64,000 bases of DNA from Sesamum alatum (taxonomy: Eukaryota > Streptophyta > Magnoliopsida > Lamiales > Pedaliaceae), in assembly GCA_034509735.1 (NCBI GenBank), contig JACGWO010000006.1:10803001-10867000 (forward strand), written 5' to 3'. The position numbers and the translations under genes were made by a program. Of the stretch, positions 43,790-54,298 are shown in pieces; position 1 is the first letter of the stretch, and each line of letters begins with the position of its first letter. Below the pieces are notes generated by a model. The model saw only the letters and a program-made list of their open reading frames with translations, did no database searches and was not told the origin of the DNA.

Positions 43790-46595
43790 CAATATTAGAA
43801 AAACAGATGAAAGCACAACTCAAAGACCTACAACATGGCAAAGCAACATGTTCAAAGAACCAATCCCAATGTGAGAGTCCTCACTGCATCTCAGCCGAAC
43901 TTTCTGACAATCGAAGTTGAACCCATTGCCTAGCTCGTGTCTCTTGGTACTAACCCAGCAACGACTAAGGGTCATGCACCACACACAATGGATCCTACCT
44001 CCGAGCCTCCATTACCATCTTGTTCCTATTTTGTCATAACGCCAGCATATCATGAGAAAACGAGGCTTCTCCTCTGCATCTAACAGCTCAAAAACCTTTG
44101 AAATCCACATAGCAGGTCCATCCGACCATTTTAAAAGTTGTCATGATCGAATGTTTGATAAAGCCTGAATTAGATGTGCAACTAGACACTCCCACAAGAT
44201 GTGTCTGGTGGATTCCTTATCCGCATCACAGAACATGCACTGAGTAACAATACAAGCTTCACCTCAGCCAACTTTTCAAAAGTTGGCACTGCATCAAAAC
44301 AAAAGGGCCAAACCAGCACTCGGACCCTTGGGGATCATGCGACCTCCACAACCTGCTCAAAAAACTCCTGCACTCCTCTGGTATGCAAGGGAATTGGTGA
44401 TATGAAGAAAGTATCACCCTCTTGAGTAGCTCCATGGGACACCGGTAAGCCCTATTCACAAAAACATCTCCTATTTCTATTGTATCTCCATGCAGCACTA
44501 TATACGCCCGAACTCCCATCATCCTCATCCCACCAGTAGCCCGCAAGCACAACCTCTTGAGCACTTAGTATATTTCTCCATGTTAGCGATGGTTATGAAC
44601 CCAACACCAATTTCAAAAATGACGCTAGAGGGAAACACTTTGCTTTCAAAACCCAATCAAGGAGAGAGTCTAGATGCATAATCAGGTGCCACACTTGCTT
44701 CGCTCAAAGAACAAGGTTGAATGTCTTTATGTTCCAAAGAAAAAAAACCCAACTCCCTCCCCCCCCCCCCCCTTGGTCAACATCACCTCTGCCATGCCAC
44801 TCAATGTACCCTCTTCTCACCCCAGTTGTGCCACTAGAAATACGTTGCAATGGGCTCGAGATTTTGTAATAAATGATCAGAGAGTTGAAGCACGAGCTCG
44901 AGAATGTAGCCATGGACTGAAGCACTACTTTGATGAGAATTCCCTTCCCCACCTGAGAAAGTAGATTTGAGTTCCAACAATTTATCTTGCTCCAACCCTT
45001 GTCCTTAATATTGCAGAATAGCTCACACCATGACCTCTCTGCCATTGTCGATAACCTTAGATACTTATCATGGCCGCTAACCAATCTAACCCCCAATACT
45101 ACAACCTACTGGATATCCAATACGATCTAAGTACGGATCTTGTTACATCTACACCTACAATATCCTAAAAAGTTTGAAAAAACAGTGGAGGCAGCTATGA
45201 GGACTAGGAGATTTTAAAGGAAACATACCAAATGTGGCGTACCTAACTTCATCTGCCGTGAATGGTTCAACAAGGGAAGTATTCATCTCCAGGGTGACAT
45301 GCTATTGAATCGCAAGCAAACGCCTCATTCATCGCTGCATCCGCTGGTCAAATAGGAAGAGAAGGTAGATCAAAAGTACTATAAAGATGATGGGTTGAAT
45401 ATCATCCTCCTTATCCCGCCACACACCACTATCATCCTTAAGCTTATGTACAGTATTAGGACGTTTGGGGGACGATGCCTGTGAGTAAAAAAATATTGTA
45501 TTCCCGTCCCCATCGGCTAACTAATGAGATTTGCTAATTTGCTGCCACCTGAACATCTCCTAAGTCTGTAAGTTTGCTAATTGATCTCTCAACCATTCCA
45601 ATTCCTGATTGGCCGAACTATCCAGGGGTCATCCCTCAAGCTCTATAAAACGTTTCTCAATTCTCTTTCACTCTCGTCCTGGCCTTTGGAAAGCCTCTCG
45701 GTTCCACTATAACAAACCAACCCGAGCAGCCTGAATATTTCCCGATAAATTCATATGCGTATCACATCGCCCCGCTCTGTCCAAGCCTCCTAAACTACAT
45801 TCCGACAATCCTCATATTACAACCAACGGGCTCCAAATCTAAATTATTTCTTCTGATTACACGATCATCTGTTGCTTTGTGAATCGATATCGATCAACAC
45901 CAAATAGAGGTCCAATGGAGCACGGTTTCGTGATTGACAACTGTGTTAAAAAAAATCGGGCATACCAAGTTGAATTCACACATGCTCTATCTAATCAAGC
46001 CCAAACTATCTCTAGTGATTGTCGATGAGTACACTAAGTAAACTTTCACCCCGGAACCGAAATCAATCAAGTAATTGTTCGATTATGCCATATGGAAGTC
46101 CATAATCTGCCATAGGAGGCGCTGAGCATCGAGTTTCCATGGTAGAACAAGATCTTGTCCTAGTCTCCCGCACAAAGACAAGGAGCGTCTTACTATTTGC
46201 TCAACTAAATCAAATTATTCCATACTGACTTCCATCGCCTCAAATCAGCCTCACCATAGATACCCTTGAACCTCGAATAAGTCAATGACGGGGCAGATAA
46301 AATATTAACTTCTATGTGATTATGTGAAAAAGAACGCAATTGATACAATATATCCTTCCTCCACATCAATGGTAGCCCTCTTGACTGGCCGACTAAAGGT
46401 ACACATATTCCATATGGATCAAGTCAATTCCGCACTATCTCAAACCTAAGATACCCACATTTAGTTTCACACAAAAAAAAAACAAAGGATTGTGCTCTCG
46501 GATAATGTCTCTGAGTTTTTGAATTATGGAGGTTATCCCTAGCCCCCAACAGTAACATACTATCGCAATCATAGCCATGATAGGGCTATGCCACA
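43790..46595 (-). mobile_element. LINE (non-LTR retrotransposon), minus strand, decayed
   Basis: Read on the minus strand, the ORF2 order is endonuclease (from about 46595 to about 45950), RT (about 45900 to 44704) and a C-terminal zinc-knuckle domain. Recognised pieces: a VFFLCETKC motif of the EEP endonuclease at 46461-46489, RSGGLPLMWRKD-like text near 46370, and GDLG...LVLPWKLD near 46150. The RT C-terminus reads YLRLSTMAERSWCELFCNIK, then KINCWNSNLLSQVGKGILIK (44704-45096). The zf-RVT segment at 44163-44247 reads CMFCDADKESTRHILWECLV. No ORF1 and no poly-A tail are certain. Stops are dense. Confidence 0.8.
44704..45096 (-). pseudogene. LINE RT C-terminal segment
   Basis: A 130-codon minus-strand frame with the plant LINE motif order KYL-LSTM...W-KINCWNSNLLSQVGKGILIK...VLQSMATF, then a Gly-rich, broken tail. 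This segment follows the catalytic core in LINE ORF2. The RT active-site motif is expected further upstream on the minus strand (about 45400-45700), but I could not read it in one frame. Confidence 0.78.
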
Positions 46596-46754
46596 GCCGG
46601 CGTCATTGGACTATAAACAGAGTTCGAGTCCACCAATGCCTGTTTTGAGTTCAGTTCTCCCACCGCTGGTCCACACTTCCATTTCCTGTTAGCTCTTCCC
46701 CTCTAGCCAGGAACCAAACCCCCCATTCTTCCATGATTACCACGACCCCGTTAA
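46596..46754. other. Boundary between LINE and Tat element 3
   Basis: A short stretch with no clear domain. It may be the upstream, ORF1-side remnant of the LINE or flank shared by the Tat copy. The Tat similarity becomes evident at about 46755. Confidence 0.35.
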
Positions 46755-46877
46755 ATCCCAGCCCTGGATTCACGGAGGTGTTACGTGGACGTTGTCCGCA
46801 AAGGACAGAAGTAGGGTGCTATAGAGCCTCCCCCTAAGGAATCTTGCAAAAGGCAGGGGAAGGACCCCTCAGGGGAG

Positions 46878-47740
46878 ATGGAGGTGATATGCCCTGGGGC
46901 CTCCCCACGAGAAGCCTCGCCCAGCAAGGAGGACCATTACAAAGTCCCATCAGCAGAAGAACTGTTGATCGTCGAATTATGCCCAGAAAACCCTGGCCAA
47001 ACTGCTAGGATAAGCTCTCAGCTAGAAAAAGCCCAGAGGGAAGACCTGGCCCGATGCCCCTAGCGTAATATGGATGTCTTCGCTTGGACCCCTCAAGATC
47101 TAGAAGGGATAAGCTCTGAAGTCATAATACACCACCTCAACATTGATCCTTCCATGAAGGCGGTCAAGCAAAAAAAGAGGCACTTTGGCCCAAATAAAGA
47201 TAAGATCATACAAGCCGAGATAGAAAGACTAATAGAAGCAGGCCATATAGGGGAAATTCAATTCCCTGAATAGCTCTCCAATGTGGTGCTAGTACCTAAA
47301 TTCGGAGGAAAATGGAGGATGTGCGTGGACTTTCGGGACCTCAACAAGGCTTGTCCGAAAGACTTCTATTCACTCCCTTGCAGCTAGTAGACTCTACCTC
47401 TGGGTGCGAACTCCTAAGCATGATGGACGCTTCACAAGGATACCATCAGATCATGCTGGCCCTAGACGATCACAAGAGGGTTAGTTTCATTACTTCAGCA
47501 GGAACCTTCTGCTACGTGGTCATGCCTTTTGGCTTGAAGAATGCGAGAGCAACATACCAACGCTTAGTGGATAAGATTTTCTACCCCCAGTTGGGGAGAA
47601 ACATGGAGGTCCATGTAGACGACATGCTCGTCAAGAGCCGAAAGGCGGATGATCACACTGCGGATGTAGAGGAGACATTCGACATCCTTCGAAAATACTG
47701 CCTAAAGCTAAACTCCTCCAAGTGCGCCTTCGGGATATGA
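46878..47740 (+). pseudogene. Tat element 3 reverse transcriptase
   Basis: An N-terminal linker (VPSAEELLIVELCPENPGQT) leads to VFAWTPQDLEGISSEVIIHH and PSMKAVKQKKRHFGPNKDKI (RT entry). Then come a TAG at 47271-47273 after GEIQFPE, LSNVVLVPKFGGKWRMCVDF with FRDLNKACPKD, a frame break near 47375, DSTSGCELLSMMDASQGYHQ, FGLKNARATYQRLVDKIF, and the catalytic segment VHVDDMLVKSRK (HVDD instead of YVDD). The change of Tyr to His at the catalytic motif and the stops argue for a dead enzyme. Confidence 0.88.
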
Positions 47741-48372
47741 GGAGGGCGTTTCCTGGGCTTCATGGTAACTGAGAGGGGTATTGAGGCCAACCCCCTCAAA
47801 ATCAAAGCCATTTTGGACATGAAGGCTCCCACTAACATCAATGAGGTCCAATGCCTCACAGGATGGATAGCGGCGCTCAGTCGTTTCATTGCTAAATCAG
47901 CGAAAAGAAGCCTACCCTTCTTCAAAGTACTAGAAAAAGCCAAGAACTTTGAGTAGGGGGAGGAATGTCACAAAGCCTTTGAAGAACTCAAGCAATATCA
48001 AGCCAGCCTTCCTTTGTTGGTCAAACCTTCGCCATGAGACACCTTATACCTCTACTTGGCAGCCACCTCCCAGGCAGTAAGTTCGGTCCTCCTTCAGGAG
48101 GAAGGCTAGCAGCAAACGCCCATCTACTACGTAAGCAAGGTCCTCAATGGAGCGGAAGGACGATATAGCCTCATAGAAAAGATAGCTTTTGCGTTAGTGA
48201 TAACTGCCCGAAGGCTGCGCCCCTACTTTTTATCATATCTGATTATGGTCCGTACCACTCACCCCCTCAAACAAGTCTTGGGGAGGCCAGACACATCCGG
48301 ACGGCTGATCAAGTAGGCCATCGGACTTAGCGAGTATGATATCTCGTACCTCCCTAGAACAACCATCAAAGC
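47741..48372 (+). pseudogene. Tat element 3 RT connection and first RNase H
   Basis: Includes [40 protein letters not shown] and, after a TAG (47954-47956) where Trp is expected, GEECHKAFEELKQYQASLP. Then come TPIYYVSKVLNGAEGRYSLI, a TAG after SGRLIK where Trp is expected, and AIGLSEYDISYLPRTTIKAQ. Degraded but recognisable. Confidence 0.82.
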
Positions 48373-48379
48373 TCAAGCG

Positions 48380-48850
48380 ATGGCCTCTTTCATCTCGGAA
48401 AGCACCGCTCCTCCGTCAAACCAGGGGACTTGGCTCCTTCATATTGACGGTTCCTCCATCATCCAGGGAAGTGGCGGGGGCGTAGTTATAACCTCCCCGG
48501 AGGGGGTAGACCTGGAGTTCGCAGTCAAGTTCGGGTTTAGAGCCTCCAACAATGAGGTCGTGTATGAAGCTTTAACGTTAGGCATGAGAATGGCCTAGGA
48601 GGCAGGAGCTAGGCACCTGGTAGCCTACTCCGATTCCCAGCTTGTCGTTAAGCAAATAGAGGGAGCATACGAAGCTAAGGAGGAAAGCATGAAGCAATAC
48701 CTCCAGAGGGTAGAGGAAAGGAAGGTCAAGCTTGATACCTTCCAACTCATCTAAATCCCTTGAGCGGACAACAATAAAGCAAACTACTTGTCCTAACTGG
48801 CTAGCACCATGGATGACTGTCGAACCAGGCAGATCATAATACATCACCTG
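48380..48850 (+). pseudogene. Tat element 3 second (archaeal-type) RNase H
   Basis: LHIDGSSIIQGSGGGVVITS supplies the first Asp, NNEVVYEALTLGMRMA the Glu-like position, and YSDSQLVVKQIEGAYEAKEE the second Asp. A TAG at 48596-48598 replaces the Trp of the usual AWEAGA. The typical end, ANYLSxLAST, is present after two stops. It confirms the Tat lineage. Confidence 0.85.
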
Positions 48851-49059
48851 TCAAAGCCCGGCCTCACCCTGGAGGTTCAGACCATACTCCCTGGAGGGGA
48901 CTGGAGACTGCCAGTCCTAGGCTGGTTAAAAGAAAGTCGCCTCCCTGCTGACAAATAGGAGGCCGCCCATTTGAAGAGGCAGGCTATCCGTTTCCTCCTC
49001 ATAGGAGATACCCTCTACAAGAAGTCCTTCACGCATCCCCCTCTAAGATGTCTGTCCCA

Positions 49060-50125
49060 ATAAGGGGGTACATGTCCTCAAAGAAATTCATGAGGGATGT
49101 TCCGGAGCACACATAGGGGTATTGGTCCTAGCCAACAAGGCCTTGAAGGCAGGGTACTTTTGGCCTACGATGAAATAAGATGCTAGGGCTCTGGTCAGAC
49201 AATGCGCGAAGTGTCAAAGGCATGCCTCCCTGATACACTAGCCTGTCGAACCATTGGCCACGTTGTTGGCCCCATGCCCTTTCGAGCAATGGGGATGGAC
49301 ATTGTGGGGTCGTTCCCTATGGCCTTAGGACAATGAAAGTTCCTGTTAGTAGCCATAGACTACTTCACGAAATGGGTGGAGGCTGAACCTCTCTCCCACA
49401 TCCCAGAGGGAGAAGTCATGAAGTTCCTATGGAAAAATATCATGTATCGCTTCGGGTTCCCACGTGAGATCATTTCGGACAATGCACGGCAGTTTCAAGG
49501 AAATAAAATATGAGATTGGTGCAAAGGGTTACGAATCAGATAAAGATTCACCTATGTGGCTCACCCTCAAGCTAATGGTCGAGTGGAGGTCACTAACCGC
49601 ACACTCCTATAAGGCATCAAAAGAAAACTCGATAGAGTTGGGGGAAACTGGGCCGAAGAGCTCACTAGTGTCCTATGGGCCTATCGGACCACTCCTAGAA
49701 ATCCTACGGGCGAAAGCCCCTTCTCCCTAGTTTATGGGACAGATGTTGTAATACCAACCGAGGTGGGCGTGCCTTCGCACCAAATAATGTGTTATTTGGA
49801 AGAACACAACAACAACTTACTTAGTGAGAATCTCGATCTTATTGAGGAGCTAAGAGAAAAATCCTTTCTCCGAATGCAAAGATATAAAAGCATAATGATC
49901 AATGCCTACAACAAACGGATTAAACCCCAGGGATTCCAGGTCGGCGACTTGGTACTCCGAAAAGTGGAGGCATCAAAACTAGTGAGCAAGTTGGACCCTA
50001 CCTGGGAAGGACCCTACAAAATTAGGGGAGTCCTAGGTAACAGAGCAAACGAACTAGAGGACAGGGACGGATACCCACTGCCTCGCTCATGGAACGTACA
50101 CAATCTTAAGAGATTCTTTGCATAA
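49060..50125 (+). pseudogene. Tat element 3 integrase
   Basis: Finger region: EIHEGCSGAHIGVLVLANKA then KAGYFWPTMK, a stop, and CAKCQRHASLIH, another stop. The core has frame shifts: YFTKWVEAE-like near 49370 (first Asp in DYFTKW), the SDNARQFQG region near 49480 for the second Asp, and an HPQANGRVEVTNRT-like stretch near 49565 for the Glu, in changing frames. A clean frame from 49763 gives the tail: SFLRMQRYKSIMINAYNKRI, FQVGDLVLRKVEASKLVSKL, TWEGPYKIRGVLGNRANELE, RSWNVHNLKRFFA, the GPY/F-type end with a stop at 50123-50125. Confidence 0.83.
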
Positions 50126-50266
50126 GTCCCTCAAGCGGACCTATTTTGGAGAAAGGCATCCCCATGCCTTCTTAACGAAATACTAATCTTGTTGTCCAAG
50201 GCAGGCTCCTCACAGAAGGACATCTCCTCATCCCCTCTAAAGCGGGGATCCCTCAAGAACATAGCC
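50126..50266. other. Spacer between integrase and tandem repeat
   Basis: A short non-coding stretch after the pol stop, with no motif I recognise. Confidence 0.4.
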
Positions 50267-50545
50267 AAGCCCTGCCACAGTGCAAGCATTCCACTCAATA
50301 AGCCCTGCTCTTTCGCAGGCAATTTATCCAACAAGCCCTGCCACAGTAAGGCAGTCCACTCAATAAGCCCTGCTCCCTCGCAGGCAGTCTATCTAACAAG
50401 CCCTACCACCTTGCAGGCAGTACCTCTTATAAGCCTTGCCACCTTGTAGGCAGTTCCCTCAACAAGCCTTGCTACGATACAGGCAGTCTACTCAATAAGC
50501 CCTGCTCCATTGCGGGCAGACCACCTAAGAAGCCCTCCTTCTACG
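50267..50545. repeat. 33-bp tandem repeat, about 8.5 units
   Basis: Unit starts at AAGCC: 50267, 50300, 50333, 50365, 50398, 50431, 50464, 50497 and 50530. All steps are 33 bases except one of 32. Consensus words are AAGCCCTGCCACCTTGCAGG and CAGTCCACTCAAC or CTCAAT. The unit is eleven codons, and the plus-strand frame gives a KPC-start 11-residue pattern in the first three units, then a frame change at the 32-base unit. It lies between pol and the antisense ORF, as tandem repeats do in some Tat/Ogre elements. Confidence 0.93.
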
Positions 50546-50957
50546 CAAACATCCAGGCAAAGTCTGGTCACATTGCAAGTATATATTTTTCCTGCTATGA
50601 TTTTAGGTACCAAGGCAAAACAAGTCTTTTTTCAGCAAGCAATCACATTCACACAAAGGCTACAAAGCCTCCAGACAAATCAGGGCGCATTTGACGCCTC
50701 CCTTAGGAAGGAAAATCGCTTCCTATCTTAGAAAGCATTCAAGGCATCAACATATATCCTATCTCCCTTTTAGGAGCTACCAGGAAAGCATGCAGGGGGC
50801 AACCAGCCCCCAATCATCCAAAAATTCAAGAATGCACAACAAAAGCGAAAGGAAAAGCATACCATACCAAAACCCCCAAGCCAACCGATTGGGGGGGGGG
50901 GGGTAGTACCATCATTCAACAACAAAAAAAGAAAATAAAATTGTTTCATCCCCTGCA

Positions 50958-51572
50958 TCAGGAGGGCAAGAGTAGCAAAAAGTTAAAAGAAGGGGGAGTA
51001 CATTCAAACATCCTTCCCCACATGCGGGGTCTTCTTAGGCTCTTCCATAGCTTCTGACTCTGGGAGCGGGGAGCAGCGTTAGTTGATTCAACCAAGAGGG
51101 ATGGATCAGTCACAGAAGGCTCATCGGTCAGAGGCGCCCCATCCCCCCCTTCTAGGGCTCGGATCTCCTCCATCACTGTCTCCAACACTTGATCCAGTTC
51201 CTCCTCTGAAAAGAATTTACCAGCCATATCATTGAGGAGCTTAAGAATCCCAGAAAATACGGAAGAAAAGTGGACAAATTTGTTACCTGGATCAAGGGGG
51301 AGAGGCTCAGTCACGAGCGGAGGAGGAGCAAAGGGGTTTGGGGCCCTCTTCACAACCCCATCATAATCCAAGAAAGAGAGATCCTCCCCCTCTGGAGGAT
51401 AGCCTTGGGCCGCAAACAGTTCCTGGCAAGACGTAAAGCCATACCTTAAGAATGGCCCAGCGATCCTGGCCACCTCTCCCTGGAATTCCTCAGACTTCTT
51501 GTAGTCCATGAGGTGGCTCTCCCAGTATGTCGCCAAAAACTGCTTACCCTCCTTAGTGTTGGGAAATACCAA
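50958..51572 (-). CDS. Antisense ORF of Tat element 3
   Basis: A 204-codon open frame on the strand opposite pol; extending upstream (minus-strand direction, to about 51697) it reads coiled-coil sequence with TAG stops where Gln is expected. The protein reads FLATYWESHLMDYKKSEEFQ, then GYPPEGEDLSFLDYDGVV, and an acidic C-terminal part (ALEGGDGAPLTDEPSV). This wording matches the GEDLSFLD signature of antisense proteins in plant Tat elements as I remember it; no enzymatic motif is present. It differs from the mobile-domain ORF of element 1. It is listed as CDS because the frame is open; function is unknown. Confidence 0.5.
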   Translation of the reverse strand: MVFPNTKEGKQFLATYWESHLMDYKKSEEFQGEVARIAGPFLRYGFTSCQELFAAQGYPPEGEDLSFLDYDGVVKRAPNPFAPPPLVTEPLPLDPGNKFVHFSSVFSGILKLLNDMAGKFFSEEELDQVLETVMEEIRALEGGDGAPLTDEPSVTDPSLLVESTNAAPRSQSQKLWKSLRRPRMWGRMFECTPPSFNFLLLLPS

Positions 51573-52637
51573 ACGGGTCTTATCGGCAGCCTAACGAAGT
51601 GCCTCCGACTGATCCTAGGACAGGACCAGGAAGTCCTGCTGCAGCCTTTTCCTCTCCTTCTTCTCTTGCTGATACTTCTCAGTGACCTAGTATCCACCTG
51701 GTCGACTGCGGCCCCTCCTCCTTCCCCTCCTCCTTTCTCTGGGGGTCACACCTCCCTCAATACCTTTGGAAATAACTCTACTCTGAGTGGGAATGGTAGC
51801 GAACCCTCCCTCTTAGAGTGGGGGGGACCCCCAGAGATTAAAATAAATAATTTGATCAGAGTAGAGGAAGGGGAGTCGCTTCCCTCTCTTCCCTTCCTCC
51901 TCTTCCTCTACATCCTTTGCCTCCGGTGGTTCTCCCTGCTCCTCCTTCGCAGAAGAACCTGCTTCATCATCACCCCCAGTAGAACTCCCCATCTCTAAAT
52001 CCTCATCCTCGTCCTCCTCATCATCAATCAAACGCCTAGGGGTGCGGGAAAGATTTCTCAGGCTCCACCGCCAGCCGCCGTGAGGGGCCGCAGGCCCACC
52101 GCCGCCCCTATGGAAGAAGCGGCGGAAGGATCATCACCTCCAGACCATTCACCCACAAAGTGGATACTCGTCGAAAGAATTGGAAGAAGACATTTTTGCG
52201 AAAAGAGTTAAGGAATGCAAAAGAAGGGAAGAAGGACACTTATAGAGATGGTGGAGGTTTAAAGCTGCAGTCTCTCTCTCTTGCGAAGACGTGGGAAGGT
52301 GGAAGAATGAAGGGGGACAGGCGTAATAACACGATCAAAAGGGAGAACGTGGAGGAGAGATGCGGTTACCAAAAGATCGTGCAAGAAACCGCCTCCTATT
52401 GGGCGGTTACCAAGACTAAGTAGTAACTGGCGTGGGTGGTTAGCAATAACTGCCCCCCAGCCAAGGCGCGTGGTGCCCACTCACGTAGCCGTTATGCAGG
52501 CCTAGGACCTAGTATGCCATAAAGACAACCCCAATCATCATGACATGCGCGGGCGACTAGACGCCCGTCCCCCTAGGCAACTGTTCCACTTCCCTTAACC
52601 AAGCAGGAGACTTGTCTAGAGCTCAACAGATAGGAAA
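51573..52637. other. Low-coding stretch between antisense ORF and PPT
   Basis: Contains the first copy of an 88-bp direct repeat (51741-51828, see findings). Frames such as 51513-51998 and 52160-52423 have no domain. 51813-52031 minus is acidic by composition. A short GC-rich part lies at about 52040-52130. Confidence 0.4.
51741..51828 (+). repeat. Direct repeat A (with PPT-like G run)
   Basis: Matches 52638-52726 over nearly its whole length, with few differences. It begins GGGGGTCACACCTCCCTC and ends in GAGTGGGGGGGAC. The first copy is followed by non-LTR sequence. Confidence 0.85.
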
Positions 52638-52726
52638 GGGGGTCACATCTCCCTCGATACCTTTGGAAATGACTCTACTCTGAGTGGGAATGGTAGCGAA
52701 CCCTCCCTCTCAGAGTGGGGGGGGAC
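52638..52726 (+). repeat. Direct repeat B, containing the 3' PPT
   Basis: The second copy ends AGAGTGGGGGGGGAC, immediately before TGATTGATATG. This purine run in front of the LTR start is the 3' PPT that primes plus-strand synthesis. Confidence 0.8.
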
Positions 52727-53450
52727 TGATTGATATGTGCCAAAAAGACCAGCCCAAAATCGAGGACCAGAGGCCCAAAGACATTGGTAGGAGTTTGAAA
52801 GTGAAGGCCCTACACAATGGCCCGCCTATGTACAGGAGGAGGCTCACTCAAGATTTCGGCCCATGCCCAAGGAGGTACCAACCAGGCCCGTTCCATTAAG
52901 GAAGGAGTCCGGTCCAACCTAGGGAAAAAGCCCCATCAAGGAGGCCTAAGGTGAGGCGCCCAGCAAGGAGGCCCAAGGCGAATTCCCAGGCTCACCAAGA
53001 AAGAATAAGGGTTGACCAGGTCTACCCCTTATCCTTACCCGTGGAAGACCCCTTCAACAGACTCCCGACTTTCAAAGAGTCCAGGGGCTGCTAAAATTTG
53101 GGAAGGCCAGCACGAAGTCCTTCCAGAGTCCCAAACAGCTAGGAGTCTATCCGACCATGACTTTTCTTCTATAAATACCAGCTCATATGGCTGGCTCAAG
53201 TTACGTTTTCTACCACTCCAATTCACGATTTTATGCTCTTACACTCACACTTTGCTCACTTTATGCTCTTTAGTCACGAAAATTCATCTCTCTTTCGTTT
53301 GATTTACGTTTATTCTTCAATAATTATTTACTGACTTGAGCGTCGGAGTGCTAACTCTTTTTTTTGCAGGTTCCCGTTTCATAGCTTGCAGAAAATTAAA
53401 GGCTACTCCATTCAAGCCCAAGAACGAGCTCTTTCAGCTCATATCAATAG
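52727..53450 (+). repeat. 3' LTR of Tat element 3
   Basis: About 724 bp. It starts TGATTGATATGTGCC after the PPT. The end CATATCAATA (53440-53449) is the near-inverse of the start, giving the short terminal inverted repeat of an LTR. CTATAAATACCAGC at about 53170 is a good TATA box, and GACTTGAGCGTCGGAGTG with TTTTGCAGGT (about 53334-53371) is a motif seen near the 3' side of many Ty3 LTRs. There is no matching 5' LTR in the window. Confidence 0.8.
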
Positions 53451-53818
53451 CTATGACTAATATTTTAATTTTACTTGCAAAATAATAGTTGATTGTCATT
53501 GCATAATCATAATTAATTAATAGTGTTTTAGCACGATTTTTATTTTTTAGCACAAAAACTGATCATATTACTTATAGTGATGTTTATAATGGGTTTGGTA
53601 ATCATTTACCAGTTGATTCCACCTTCGTTCATAATTACTTCGAAATGGAGTTCAAGGCGCAAAATTTGGAACATTCTAGATGATTTTTTGTGTTTGGTCT
53701 TACTTAAAAAAATTAAAAAAAAAAGAACGAAAAAGAAAAATGAATGATAAGTGCAATTGCGTGTTGACGAAGTTTGGGTTTTCTGTATCGCCAACAGCTT
53801 AATTTCAATTTAAATCTA
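53451..53818. other. Non-coding flank of the Tat LTR
   Basis: AT-rich. The only frame of length (53606-53794, minus) is driven by runs of A and T. No feature is recognised. Confidence 0.5.
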
Positions 53819-54246
53819 GGATAAATTACAACTATCTTCCTGACATTTGACATAATTATAAATATTCTCTATTGTTGGAAAAATTATAAATATTTTCTGA
53901 AATTTGTAACCATCTAATAAATAACCTATTTTCATCCATTTTTATAGGTGAACTGATCAAAATACTCTTATACACACTGAATTATTTTTTATTTAATTCT
54001 TAAAAAAAATTTGGACTACAATGCGCAGGCAGATGATTCTTAAGTTTTTTACACAGAGAAGCAATAATGTAATTTACCTCGCCTAATTTTTATACAATTT
54101 TTAATAAAAAATTTAAGGACAAAATGGTCAATTTAAGGTCTTTGGTTAAATATTACAAACCTCATAAGGGTATTTGTAGTTTTTCAAATAACGAATGGGT
54201 ATTTGTAATTATGTCAATTCTCAGAGGAGGTGGCTGTAATTTATCC
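53819..54246. mobile_element. Foldback MITE with perfect 9-bp target duplication
   Basis: It begins GGATAAATTACAACTATCTT and ends with the inverse of GGATAAATTACAGCCACCTC. The arms are long and imperfect (TGACATAATTATAAATATTC against TTGACATAATTACAAATACC). TTAAATCTA flanks both sides (53810-53818 and 54247-54255). A 9-bp duplication with long inverted repeats fits a Mutator-like (MULE) non-autonomous element. It has no coding capacity and can fold almost end to end. Confidence 0.9.
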
Positions 54247-54298
54247 TTAAATCTATTATACTTTTTATTTTATTATATATATATACACACCATATAAA

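Larger units (their letters stand above)
46755..53450 (+). mobile_element. Ty3/gypsy Tat-lineage element 3 with 3' LTR
   Basis: Order: end of protease-linker, RT, RNase H, second RNase H, integrase, 33-bp tandem repeat, antisense ORF, internal direct repeat, PPT, LTR. The 5' LTR, gag and most of protease are missing (truncated at about 46755). The 3' LTR (52727-53450) is bounded by TGATTGATATG and the near-inverse CATATCAATA. Stops are frequent in pol, so the copy is inactive. It is related to the RT fragment at 13860. Confidence 0.83.

Noticed and set aside
51446..51697. A minus-strand frame of 83 codons overlapping the antisense ORF
   Set aside because: Shadow frame: the register of the 204-codon ORF extends through the same bases with coiled-coil sequence.
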